Source of the DNA: Isoetes taiwanensis
Taxonomy: Eukaryota > Streptophyta > Lycopodiopsida > Isoetales > Isoetaceae
DNA: 64,000 bases
Reading direction: 5' to 3'
NCBI GenBank assembly: GCA_021234155.1
Contig: JAJEKV010000042.1
Span: 3,932,995-3,996,994, forward strand
Shown here: positions 20,730 to 31,320 of the stretch, piece after piece
Numbering within the stretch: position 1 is the first letter of the stretch
Layout: each line of letters begins with the position of its first letter
Translations under genes and position numbers: made by a program
The notes under the pieces: model-generated
The model's input: the letters and a program-made list of their open reading frames with translations, nothing else
The model's database searches: none
What the model was told of the DNA's origin: nothing

Positions 20730-23700
20730 GCGGTGTGGACTCAATGGTCGTGGAGGTAATTCCGGTCCGTCCTCCTGAGTATGTGGCAGTGGATTGGTAT
20801 GCAACACATAAGCCTGTAACTCACCGAGTTGCCTTTTCATTAACATCAATTCCTGTTCAGGGTGAGCCTACTGGCGTTGGAGGGTGTTTACTTAGCGGCG
20901 TTACGCATAATCTATATAGGAAGCATTCATGAATATATAAGCAGATTTACATTAATGTACAATCCCTTTTAAGTTAATCGAGACAAAAGTATATACAAAC
21001 GAGAAAACAATATTTGTATTTCATTCAAGTTGAGTACAACAACGGGTTGATTGGTACATGGATTGAGACAAAAGTGGGTATGATACAATGGAAATTTTAA
21101 AGTTCTACTTGCACCTGGCGTAACCACAACAACGAAAAAACATAACGGAAGAGACCAAGCCTAGGGGTTGGCGAGAAGGGTATGTGGATCGCGTGGCGAA
21201 GTACTCTCCCCGCAGCTCTCGGACGAGTTTATAAGCGTGCCCAGGCTTGGACAATGATTGCTTGGTACTCCCATGTTGGGCTGATAATCAGAAGGTTAAA
21301 GAGCCTTCGCATCGCATAAAAGAGTTGCCAAAGATGGTCGTTGGCGTCCTCGAAGGCTTCGTGCCTGGTCATATTCCAAGGTCCTGTGTACGACCGCGGG
21401 GTCATCTTCGGATCCTCGAAAAGCTCGATCCCCGAGGATGTTAACTATCTCCAGCCCTTTGTCAGGGTCGTAGAGTTCCCCTGGTGGCGGTGGTTCGGTT
21501 TCATAGCCTTCCTCCCACTCTGGATATTCATCATATCTCTGGCCATAATCCTGGTCTGGCGGCCCGGGATCGTCCCTCCTAACCATATCGGTGATTCTCT
21601 CCTCATATTCCCAAATGGTTTCCTCTGCAACATAGTTGGAATAAATAGAGAACATTTTGTAATTCCATTATATTCTAGAGTTTTAATACTTTTGAAGAGG
21701 ATGTCATAAAAAAAACACACAATTCAATAATACTCCTCAAGAGAACTTTGTATTTAATAAGTAAATAAGGTACACCATTTGTCAATATGGTCCATTCAAT
21801 TGCCAATCGAAAATCCCAGAACACACATATATAAATATATAAGAAAAACTAGCAAAACATATATATATATACATTTTTCATAGCAAAATTATACTAGGAA
21901 CTAGGCCCTGCCTCTTGATCCTTAGCCCTAGGAGGTGGTGGAGGCTGATTGGTGTCGCAGCGAGTAACCCTGTGGTCTACCGTGGCAGCCGCAATGATGC
22001 AACCTCGGTGGATAGGCAACGGCCAATGGGGCTGCCGTGAGGAGCTTCATGCCCATCCAGGGCAATGTCCCGACCCAAGGCCGCCGGGGCAAGATCCCGT
22101 CGTCGACGGTACATGCGTGAAACGCGATAGGGGAAGCTTCTTGTGGCCCGCCCGGTGTAGAGAGTGCACCTGGGCCCACCATGAAGCTTCGACCTCGGCC
22201 CTAGATCTCGGGCTATGAAGAGGACTTGTCCGTATTTGAAGGACGACAAGAAGAAATCGGGTAAGGTGGTTACCCAAAGACTTTCCCTTGCGAAGTCTCG
22301 GATCTTTGCCACTTCTTTATCCAAGTCCATGGGGACTTCTTCCTCCTTGAGCTCCCATTTGCTCCTCCTCCTTGTCTTGCAGGGGTTATGGTATAAATCT
22401 TCACCCTCATCATCCGAAGTCTGAGGGAACTTCAACCATATTAATGTTTGGGGCGTGAGGTCCCATAGCCGTGAAGGCATCCGTGCGAGTTCGGCCGGTT
22501 TCCCGCATCACCACAGTCGCGAAGACGTAATAGAGTCTCCGCCCGGCTCTAGGGTCTCCGACGAACCGGCAATGGTGCACCTCCGAGGAAGCTTCGGTAG
22601 AGAAGTGAAGTCGATGAAATCATCCATACAATACTCCGCAAGCTCGTAAAAGTACATGGTCTTTGCGCTTGCGTCGAAATCCGCCACCACGCGATACGCC
22701 CGGATAATATCATCCAAGAGAAGGTATTCCCGCCACGGTGATAAATAACTCGAAGGCCGCCTAACCCCTGACAAGCCTATAGATTGGTCACGGCGGTGGT
22801 AGCTCCTCCGCTAGCTCTTTCCAACGGGCAAAGTCGCCCATTCCTATATGCTCGTCATCCCCTCCTCGGAGGATTCCGGTAGCCCGCCCTTCTCTGCCGC
22901 AAAAGATTTCATCCTCAACGTATTGGTCCATGAGGATGGCTAGAGCGAAAAGTAGCTTCCGGATATCGCTGCCCCCCGATCTTTGGACCAGCCGGTAGGT
23001 GTTTACCCCATCGGAGTTTCCCCTTCAAGGCGTTATAAGCATGTGTGTCCCCGCCTAGCATCTGCCGAACTATCTCCCTCCCAAATACAAGTGGGGAGGA
23101 TCCCCGGAGGAATACTGAGAGGAAGCATTTCCTCCATGTAAAGTCAAGGAATCCGGCGTGAGTCCGGATGCCGCTTGCATATTGGCAAGGAGATCTATCG
23201 TTGGCATAGCAAAGGCTGCAGAGGGTCGAAGGGAACACATGGATCCCATTTCTCTCCATCAAGGTACCCGGCAAAGAAGGTCGGTGGCGGCATATGGCGC
23301 TAGAAGGGAGGAGAGAGGAAAAGAAGCGTTTAAAATAACCTTACAAATCCCCTTTTAAACCCTTTTTTTTTAAAGGCGACGTCGGCATTTTATTTTAGAT
23401 TTAACATAAAAAAAAAAAACATTAAACTTTTAATTCAAAATAAAAGCCTCTTTATTAATTATCACAAAAAATATGTAGTCTGCGGATCCCCGCAAGTAGG
23501 CTAAGGTTGCTCCCCGTATCCTACGGCGAGGGCCTAAATCCTTAGGCATTATGGTGACCCTCTTTGCGTGGATAGCGCAAAGGTTGGCATCACCAAAAAG
23601 TGCTACCAAGTAGGCTTGGCCCCCCCTCTTGGAGCCCAAAATTGCAAAGGTCCGAAACGGAGATCGGTCTTAAATTGCTGTGCGATCTCCGCACCGACCT

Positions 23701-25480
23701 CTGAAAAAGGTAGCTTCCTGATCGGAAGGTCCGGTGGACTTCTGAAATTTCGCGGATCTCCCCGCAATGCCACGATGCCGGCCGGAACCGATGAGGCTTC
23801 CGTTGTGCCCCCAGCCCCGACGATGTTGGCACTGCTCTTAGCCCCACAGCCGTGGGGAGTTGTCCACTTCGGCCGCGCCTCCTCGGTCGGAGCCCTTGGT
23901 CTTCTTCCCAAAAGCCCCCATGGTCCTTAACTTATCCTTGTATTGATATCCGGAAGCCTTATGGGCGACTCCCCTTCCTCCCGGAGCTTAGCGGTTAGGA
24001 TCGCGCCGGTTTTGGGTTCGAGCCACTCCCGGATGCACCTCCCCCTGTTGGTCCCGCCCGATCTTGTCGGTCCCGCTCATCTTGCTCCAACTTCTCGCTC
24101 TTCCCGGAGCTCTCCTTAGGTCTTCTTGGATCTGAGCAAAAGTCGGGGGCTGCGACCACGGCGATTAAGTTCAAAGTGGTACCGTTGTGGCGCAGACCCA
24201 TATCTATCTGAATAGTTGTCGATAGTCTATCTTTGATGTCGGGGGATTTCTCCCCATACAAAAGCTGTTGGAACCCTCATGCCGTGGTATGGGGAACCTC
24301 AATGGCTCTGCCATCAATGGCCGACAAAGCCGTCCCCCGAGGTGCTTAGGTACTCCCTACCCCGAGACTCTTTGTGTCGGGCCAATCAATCTCCGGTGGT
24401 CGTCCTCCCGGCAAAACCCTAATACGGTCGGCCTCGTCCCGACATCTTCCTCCTCCGTATGGCCTTCTGTTCGAGGATAAAATTTGATGAGCATCATTAC
24501 CATATCGGGTTGCTCAACAAGGGTATATGGGAGGCTGGCGTGGGTTCAAATGGATGAGGAATGGCTCGAGAAGTGATAGACGGATATGGAATCCTATCGT
24601 TGTTCTCAAACCTATTGACCAGCTCATCCAACAAGATGTCGATGAGGGTCGGGTCAAGAGCTAGCCATGTGCTTAGCAATCATGGCGTAGATCTCCACGA
24701 TGCTCATGGTGGATTTGGATCCGAGCGCTCTTGGTAATGGCCATAGCGGGTAGTCTTGTTGTTGGCGGCGAAGGGATGGCAAAGGGGGCTAAGATGCACA
24801 AGGCACAAGGGCGCAGGATCAAGGTCCGGCCTCGGTGGCGATGGCGAGGGCTGCTCAAAGGTTGGAGGCACGGAAGCAAAAGCAAATGACGAAATGGTTT
24901 GCTAAACGGCCAATTAACTTTTAAAATTTCAAAATTTTTTTTCCTTATTAACTTCAAAATTTTTTTTATTTAAAACAAAAATTATCTGGCGGAAATACGC
25001 CACCACATACGGTCGGGCGCCGATGGCATTATACGGGCTTCTGACCCTCGGTGAGGTGTCGTCGAAATGCAAGCGGCGCCCGAGTTGACTGGCGGGCCCG
25101 CGTTGACTTCGAATCCGTCGGCCAATTGCCACATTTCTACATTTAACGCGAACTTATTGATCGCAAAGCGACAAAAGGCAAGCGGCGCCCGAATTCGTTT
25201 TTGGGCCTGCCCTTGACCATTTTTCGCCTGGAGTTGACTGTTCTAGGGTAATTCAAGTACGCCCGATCCAAGGAAACCATCTCCTTCGTCATTTGAGCTA
25301 CCCACTGACACCTGTTAGGCCTCCAATCTTGGCCCCTCCACTTCAAAGCTACAATTTCTTAACTTAACCTAACACCAAGCCAAACAACAAAGAGAACTAA
25401 CGACACATTGACTTAGCCTCCTCCTAACTACCGTGCTACGAGTTAGTGTTTGGCCAGTGCTATGATTTCGAGCAACCGAA
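20730..25480 (-). other. EL1 extra region of about 4.7 kb between PBS and gag
   Basis: In most chromoviruses gag starts soon after the PBS. Here minus-strand coding-like fragments occur instead: 24742-24497 (MAITKSARI then SIVEIYAMIAKHMAS and DPTLIDILLDELVNRF); 23911-23603; 23274-22915 (DFTWRKCFLSVFLRG, FGREIVRQMLGGDTHAYNAL); 22774-22508 (WREYLLLDDIIRAYRVVADF, FYELAEYCMDDFIDFTSLPK); 22480-21977; and 21655-21296. An AT-rich block at 21651-21895 ends (minus strand) in TATGTTGCAG before resumed coding, as an intron would. Another at 23350-23470 separates two blocks. None was recognised. It could be an extra retroelement ORF or captured host sequence. Frames are broken by frequent small indels. 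Confidence 0.55.
22508..23274 (-). pseudogene. Unrecognised coding-like fragments in EL1 extra region
   Basis: The two fragments lie in order on the minus strand after a CT-rich leader (23340-23275, reading TTCCTCTCTCCTCCCTTC on that strand). The first gives RTHAGFLDFTWRKCFLSVFL and a GREIVRQMLGGDTHAY stretch; a bridging segment near 22870-22800 reads DEHIGMGDFARWKELAEELP; the second gives YLSPWREYLLLDDIIRAYRV and LAEYCMDDFIDFTSLPKLP. The alternation of hydrophobic and charged residues looks like a real globular protein. I do not recognise the family. One or more frameshifts separate the parts. Confidence 0.45.
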
Positions 25481-25485
25481 ATCAC

Positions 25486-25498
25486 GGCTCTGATACCA
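25486..25498 (-). promoter_or_regulatory. EL1 primer binding site (initiator-Met tRNA)
   Basis: On the minus strand the LTR end CACA is followed after one base by TGGTATCAGAGCC, complementary to the 3' end of plant initiator methionine tRNA. It sets the element's orientation. The same site occurs in EL2 (45485-45497) and after the LTR at 58983-60536. Confidence 0.95.
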
Positions 25499-25499
25499 C

Positions 25500-27103
25500 T
25501 GTGACGCTCCCAGAATATATACGACCCTCGGACGTATACATACGGGGACTTTCCCCTCCCATGGCAATCATCTCACCATGAGCAGGGCCCTCCGTCTATT
25601 TCAGGCCATCTATGAAATGAGGCCCGAAAGAAGGACACGAAGGGGTCATTCGGCCCACGCCTTCAGTGGGACTCCTACGTCGCGGAAGCATGAATACAAG
25701 GGTTAGCACACAGCATGAATATACATAAATAACCACCACGAAGGGTGGCGCATCCATCTAATATACCAACGGCGTAGAATATGCATCTAATCCTACGAAA
25801 ACACCCAGAACCCAGGTTCTACCCCGGCTCAGACTCCCGTGAGGATCGACTGACGGCTGGGCCTCAAGGGATCAGCAGACCGAGTCTTGGCATGGCGTTG
25901 GCTGGCATAGAACATTGGCTAGGGTTGTCCACTCCATCCGCCCCTCCCCGTGCACACACTTTGCGGATGGGTCGATTCATGCTATGGCTTTGCTATAGCC
26001 TTCCCGAGACGCAAACTTCGGGGGCATCACCCTCGAGCCTACTCCGGTTCATGGCGCTGGTCCGATGAGGCAGGTCGGGGGCGTCCCCTTCCGAATCCAG
26101 TGGTTCCATGGGTGAGCTAGAGAATACGTGCCGCATCAGCGACCCCCGCATCCGTACCCGACTTACTCACCCTAAATCTACTCAAAGTGCATGGTGCTCC
26201 ATACGGATCACACCTCTACACCCAGGGAGTGTCAGACCCATACCCGGCCCTCAACGTGACCGGCTATCAGGCCTAGCCCCTTTGTAGGAGTCTCGGGGAG
26301 CCTTGTATGCTCATGCAAGACCCCACCCCTCATGTCACCACTGTGTTCCTTGTCTGGTGCTAAGCCAGACCATAGCATCTAGGACCCGGTGGGTTCTTGT
26401 GCACAGGCCGCATATAATGGGACTGTACAGGGCGCTATCTAGGAGCATACTACAATACACGGTTCAGAGGCCTCTACCCCCCGTAATCCCCCCGTTTCAA
26501 AGTCAGATTAAACAAAGAACTAACAATCCATCCTTTCAGAGTAAGAACCAGAATTGAATATAAAGAGAACTTGTTTGTACAATCAAGGGTTAGTTTCTAT
26601 GATTGATTCACAAAGAGAACAGAGAGAGACGGACACAACCAAGTGTTAACTAGAATTCACATAGCCACCTACCTGAATTCTGGCTGGACTCGTTTCCATG
26701 GGGCGCCTCCATCTTCTGGGAGTTGAGAATTCAGCTGTTACTTCACAGGGACGACTGTTATAGTGATCTTCTGCAAGTGTATGATGGCGCCCAGCTCCTG
26801 GCCTTCCTTGGTCGATCTTCAGGAGTCAATCCCAGGGATAGGGGTCAAGTTGGCATCCAAACTTGGCAATCCCCATGCTGCCCAATCGATTGGGCCAGGT
26901 GGCGCCTCCCCAAATGGTAATTAGTCTAATTTCCTAGGTTATAGGTTATTATTATTAATGTGTTAAATTAGCATAGCTAATTTAATCCTTTTTAAGGTAA
27001 CTCCCTAGGTTGCAATTAAATTCCCATTGCAAATACACGACGTAGACCGTATTTCCCATTACAAATACATGACGTAGACCGTATAACTACCTGGAACGTC
27101 ACA
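25500..27103 (-). repeat. EL1 right LTR (5' LTR of the minus-strand element)
   Basis: This 1604-bp copy runs TGTGACGCTCCC to GGAACGTCACA and is followed by the ACCTG duplication (27104-27108). It would supply the promoter for minus-strand transcription. It keeps CAG/CTG triplets at sites where the left copy has CG-containing triplets, and appears to be the correct version. Confidence 0.95.
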
Positions 27104-27108
27104 ACCTG

Positions 27109-27795
27109 GAGCATGTGCAAAAAGCTTTCTTGGCACGGGCCCTGAAGGTAAAGTCCACAGTCCTATACTAGATATTGTTGTAGGAAACAGGTTTCTTGCC
27201 CCTTCAAAGTGGTGCCCTTGACAGACACATTGTCTACTTCTAGAAGGTGGTAAGCATGTACGATACTCGTCTCCCTAATATCCCTTACACTGTGGCAATG
27301 GGGCCTCAACGCCTAAAAGTCTGTTGGCGGGAAAAGAGAGCTCAGTGGTTGGCCAGATGGAATGTGCAAGAGCACAGGTGCATCCGAGTGCAAACGAAGA
27401 GTCTCAAATAGTACCTTGCTGACACATGCTTTCTCAGCACATTATGGGATGCCAGCACCCTTGAACATGTCAAGACAGCATATTATCAATGCCATATAAA
27501 TCCCATGTTGGGGCAGGGTCCGCAATGCTACCTGTGCACTCATCTACCCATGAAAAAGCGCAGATACATTGCCTCTATCTGCACAGGTACACACCATCTT
27601 TGGATTGAGATGGGGAGATGGATTGGGGAGCCGCGTCAGGAGAGGCTTTGTCAATGCTGTCAGGTTGGAGCTGTGGAAGACGAATGCCACACCCTTCAGA
27701 GATGTCTGGCATATGATGACATTCGGATAGGTTATGCTGAGTTGGTCCGTCCTGGCCAGCCCCTGCATGAGATGCTGAGCACGAGCTCGGTATAG
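27109..27795 (+). pseudogene. LINE-1 C-terminal region with Cys/His motif
   Basis: This resumes LINE-1 after EL1. The first part (27109-27500) is read in several frames with stops. The second part (27505-27795) is open and includes PMKKRRYIASICTGTHHLWI and a C-X2-C...H-X4-5-C motif (RLCQCCQVGAVEDECHTLQRC, shown here with its ligands). This arrangement is a common C-terminal zinc-binding motif downstream of RT in LINEs. LINE-2 has the same motif at about 54318-54378 in decayed form (RICRCC...EDECHAL), which supports a single family. Confidence 0.75.
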
Positions 27796-28190
27796 AGGTT
27801 GGGATCATACCTTCAAGAGATCATGGATCGCCAAGATCAGCTCGGTCCTCGGACACTTACCTGATACGTGTACATATTTCTTTCCCCCATGATATATATT
27901 TGTATTTATATTTGTATAGTTTGATAGCAAACCTATTCCTGTCACGGTTTTTCCCCCAAACAACCCTTCGGGGTGGGGGGGGGGAGGGGGAGGGAGGGGT
28001 TTAATCCAGACAGTAGTACACTTGATGCGCCTCCTGTTTGGTTCCCATAGGCCAATTGGTCTCCGTGGATGATAAAAACTCTATTCTATTATATTTTATT
28101 CTTTATCACCTTCAATATTGGCCTCTTGATCGCATCACCATTCTCTCCATCTATAATAGGATAATAATTATTAATAACTTCAGGCAAAAA
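27796..28190 (+). other. LINE-1 3' UTR and tail
   Basis: The stretch contains ATGTACA-type sequence, a hairpin-prone block (TTTTTCCCCCAAACAACCC then GGGGTGGGGGGGG, 27945-27985), the phrase GGTTCCCATAGG, and a terminal TATTCTATTATATTTTATTC simple repeat. The same order (TTTTTCCCCCGAAAACCC, GGGTGGGAG, GGGTCCCATA, then an ATTCC-type repeat) closes LINE-2 at 54600-54718, so these are family 3' ends. About 80 bp beyond the tail is unassigned before copia sequence starts. Confidence 0.65.
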
Positions 28191-28191
28191 T

Positions 28192-28760
28192 CTAGATAAG
28201 AAAATGCAAAACGCTTTTGGAAAGGCATTTCCAAATGACAGACATGGGAGAGCTTAAGAAATTACTGGGAATGGAGGTTAGAAGAAATCGATCGAAGGGG
28301 GAGCTGTATTTGACACATGAGCAGTATATATTAGGAAAATTTTGAGTAGGTTCAGGATGCTTGATCGCAATCCTGCCAAAATAACCATTGCACCAGGCAT
28401 AAGAATTAGCAACAAAATGCATCCCACATCTTCGTTGGAGATAGATACAGGAAATGAAATCAAACCTTACCGTGAGCTGGTTGGTAGTTTGCGTTATGCT
28501 GCAAATTGCACCAGGCCGGATATCACCTATATGTTATGCTCAACATATATAATATAATAATCCAAGCATATAGCATTGAATATCTGCTAAACGGGTGTTG
28601 AGGTATTTGAAGGGAACGACCAGTCATGGCATTCATTTCACTCAAAGTGAAAAAGCTAAACTAGTAGGATATGTAGACGTAGACTAGACTGGGGAGGAGA
28701 CGTAGGCGATAGAAAATCCACGTCTAGATATATTTGTAATTTAGGTATTTTCTGTTTTAA
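28192..28760 (+). pseudogene. Copia reverse transcriptase C-terminus / RNase H fragment
   Basis: Read in plus-strand frames with stops, this gives FQMTDMGELKKLLGMEVRR, then YLTHEQYIL, then (28342-28557) PYRELVGSLRYAANCTRPDI, the copia block following RT. Further on GDVGDRKSTS matches the RNase H block WGGDxxxRKSTSGY. The upstream RT core (YVDD) and the gag-integrase part are absent, so this is only the 3' third of a copia element. The adjacent 3' sequence leads into a probable LTR. Confidence 0.75.
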
Positions 28761-28869
28761 GAAGCTTTGACACAGCCAAGATAGTGGCATTTTTTTTGCA
28801 AAAGGGGTTGGACATCAGCTTGCTTAGCTTGTTGCAGCCCGTTCAGATCACTGGACACTTATAGCTGTG

Positions 28870-29187
28870 TTTCTTTTATCCTTGATTTTTTTTGTTCTGG
28901 AAGCACCTTGCAGATTGACACATGTGGAATGGCATTTCATCATCATGATTCTGGGCTCTGTTACAACAGTTGCAAATCCGACTTGCTTCTGTGACGAATA
29001 TGCATGACAGTCCAGTCACCTTATCCAATATGGCATCCAGGTCAGCACAATTGGTCGCGTCTCTTAGTCCTGAGTCTGATGTAATTGGGTGTGCTGCACC
29101 CAAATAATAGATCAATCTTGTAAGCCATGGCAAGGGCTGATTCTTTCCTAATCTGTCAATACATATATCTCCATTTTATGTATGTTT
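28870..29187 (+). repeat. Probable degenerate copia LTR
   Basis: The segment lies between copia 3' coding remains and a copia PBS with gag, which is where a shared LTR would be. Its length of about 300 bp suits copia. It ends TTTGTTGATA just before TGGTATCAGAGCA. I could not find a second copy in the window, so identity rests on position. Confidence 0.45.
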
Positions 29188-29189
29188 GT

Positions 29190-29202
29190 TGATATGGTAT
29201 CA
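29190..29202 (+). promoter_or_regulatory. Copia primer binding site (initiator-Met tRNA)
   Basis: TGGTATCAGAGCA precedes copia gag by about 190 bp in plus orientation. It marks the 5' end of the copia fragment that follows. Confidence 0.8.
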
Positions 29203-29388
29203 GAGCACAGAAATGGGTTCTAGGAAACGTGATTTTGAGTTGCTGCAAGCGCTTAAGCTTCAGAGGGCAATTGCCAGAGTGAATCAGAGATTAATTCAGC
29301 GCAAATCTAAGAAGCACAGGGTACAAAAAGGGAAGAAGAATTCCAAAAGGAGTATGTTTGAGCGACTCAAATTTCAATAGTAGGCCAG

Positions 29389-30118
29389 ATGGAAGCAATC
29401 TCATCAGGAAAATTTGTGACTGAGAAATTCAATGGCAAGAATTTCCATACATGGCAGGTTAAAATGAAAATTCACTTGATTGAAAAAGATCTCTTTGGTG
29501 TGATGGACGATTCAGATAAGAAACCCGGTGAAGTAGCAGACTTGGTGAAATGACAGTTGAAGCATAGGAGAGCAATGGCAATTATTGGTCATGGCCTTAG
29601 TGACTCTCAGATTCACAATGTTGGTTTCTTCAAAAGTGCCAAAGTTTGGGAGACCTTGGATAAATATTTGGAGCTCAAGCCAAGCATTCCAAGGTCCTCT
29701 TAGAGAAGCAACTCTTTGAATTGCGTATGGCAGAAGGCGAGAATTTGGCAGAATATGTGAATAAAATGAGATCACTACTTCACCAATTGGCTGGAATTGC
29801 TGCGATGAGGATGCCAAGGCAGTACTTTTTCATAGTCTTCCTCCATTATATGGTCATGTAGTGACCACGATGCAAATTGTTCAGGGCCTTAGTCTAGATT
29901 AGATTATTGCCTCATTGTTAGAAGAAGAAAGGAGATTAAAGGAAGGAGACATATCGTCCTTTGCAATGTTTGCCAGACAGAGGATGCAATCCTTTAAACA
30001 AAGCAATGAGAGTAGAGGAGCTAAGGTGAATAAGAATAATGGAGGAAGTAGTTGTGGCAGTAGCAGTCTTTAAGAGAAGAGGGCATCTCTAAGTGGTAAT
30101 CCTCCTCAAAAATCATCC
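29389..30118 (+). pseudogene. Copia gag (UBN2/DUF4219-type), broken
   Basis: It starts MEAISSGKFVTEKFNGKNFH then TWQVKMKIHLIEKDLFGVMD, the typical N-terminus of copia gag. A TGA at 29551-29553 interrupts the frame. Later phrases AMAIIGHGLSDSQIHNV and KVWETLDKYLE follow the gag_pre-integrase order, and another frameshift falls near 29690. The stretch LSLDxIIASLLEEERRLKEG (x is a TAG where CAG fits) precedes a Ser/Gly/Asn-rich linker. The ATG at 29389 is preferred because it begins the conserved block directly. Confidence 0.8.
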
Positions 30119-31320
30119 ATGGGAAAAAGGAAAAGGGTGTATAATTACTGCAAGCAACCTGGCCATTATGCAAGAGAATGCCCTACTCCATCTGACAAAG
30201 ACAAAGAAAAGGCCTTCAATATAGAGGTTGAGGATGAGAGAAGTTTCATGGCAAAAGTAGAAGGCACTGCCAATCCTCATGAAAGTGAAATCATTTGGAT
30301 TGACTCAGGGGCAACACAGCATATGTGCCCAAGAGATGATTATTTTCAGGAACTTCAACCCATGCCAGGTACAAGAAAGGTCATGTTGGGAGACGATTTT
30401 TGCCACCTTATTCTTGGACTAGGTAGTATGAAGGTTTCTCTTGCAAATGGAGTGATGCGCATAAATCAGAAAGTCTTGTATATGCCTGGAGTTACATAAA
30501 CCTTGTTGTCTGTGGGAGCATTGGCCGATTTGGTATATGCAGTAAATTTTCAGCAATATGGTTGCCAAATAGTATCAGAAGACAACTATATTATAGCCTC
30601 AGGAGTTCACTATGCCTCTTTGTACAAGTTGGATGTCCATGTCATACCGAAGCAGCAAGTTGAATCGGCAAGAATGATGATGATGGAGAGAATGTGCAGC
30701 TGGAGTTATGGCATAAGAGACTGGGGCATTTCAATCACCAGGCAATTGTGGAGATGCAGCGACAGGCATGCATCCTCGACAAGCATTATAGGAGCACATT
30801 TCCTAATGGCCAGAGTGAGCGTGCAGTTACTGCTTTAGAGCGAGTCCACGGTGATATATGTGGACCCATCTCCATAGAGACTTTTGGCCATAAGAGGTAT
30901 TTCATTACCTTCGTTGATGATTTTACAGTTTACTTAATAGCTAGAAAATCAGAAGCATTATCTATGTTTAAGATCTATCATGCTAGAGTGAGGGTAGAAA
31001 CTGGCCGCTCACTTAAAGTGCTCCGTACTGATGGAGGAGGAGAGTATGCATCAGACGTGTTTGTCTCTTATTGTCAAGCACATGGTATTCAATAGCAGTT
31101 TACAAACCCTTACACACCTGAGCAGGATGGCGTAGCTGAACACATGAATCGCACTCTAGTAGAAGCTGCTAGGTGCATGCTAGCCTATTCTAGATTATTC
31201 TAAGTCTTTTGGGAGCAAGCTATCCTTGCAACAGCCTATATCTGCAATCTTCCATTCATGGCAAGACTCTAGAAGAATTGTGGACAGGGAAGAAGCCATT
31301 TGTTGGAGATAAATTTACTT
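30119..31320 (+). pseudogene. Copia zinc knuckle, protease and integrase, truncated
   Basis: The frame at 30119-30499 has a CCHC knuckle (YNYCKQPGHYARECP) and protease motif IWIDSGATQHMCP. A stop at 30497-30499 is followed by LLSVGALADLVYAVNF, then the GAG_pre-integrase block LELWHKRLGHFNHQAIVEMQ. Integrase has FITFVDDFTVYL and RTDGGGEYASDVF (two catalytic aspartates), then after a stop GVAEHMNRTLVEAARCML with the catalytic glutamate. The zinc-finger cysteines after the HH pair are lost. Coding similarity ends near 31320; the reverse transcriptase is absent. This is a 3'-truncated element unrelated in position to the RT fragment upstream of its PBS. Confidence 0.85.

Larger units (their letters stand above)
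13911..27103 (-). mobile_element. EL1: chromodomain Ty3/gypsy LTR retrotransposon (chromovirus), 13.2 kb
   Basis: Two direct LTRs (13911-15509 and 25500-27103) start TGTGACG and end CGTCACA, flanked by the 5-bp target duplication ACCTG inside LINE-1. On the minus strand the order is 5' LTR, PBS (25498-25486), a long region of unassigned frames (25485 to about 20730), gag (20725-20142), zinc knuckle and protease (19838-19422), RT, RNase H, integrase and chromodomain (18866-16009), PPT and 3' LTR. Gag-pol order with integrase last is gypsy-type; the chromodomain places it among chromoviruses. All genes are frame-broken. The roughly 4.7-kb gap between PBS and gag is unusual for this group. Confidence 0.92.
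10830..28111 (+). mobile_element. LINE-1: non-LTR retrotransposon, interrupted by EL1
   Basis: Plus-strand domains appear in the order ORF1-like coiled coil (10830-11480), APE endonuclease (11704-12290), reverse transcriptase (12830-13565) and a C-terminal Cys/His motif (27640-27700). The middle is split by the 13.2-kb chromovirus EL1, whose ACCTG target duplication (13906-13910 and 27104-27108) marks the cut exactly. The 3' end has a G-rich/C-rich hairpin-like stretch (27940-28000) and a short simple-repeat tail (TATTCTATTATATTTTATTC, about 28080-28111). Without EL1 the element is about 4 kb or more. Many stops, mostly TAG where CAG is expected, and frameshifts show it is dead. The 5' limit is uncertain. 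Confidence 0.8.
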
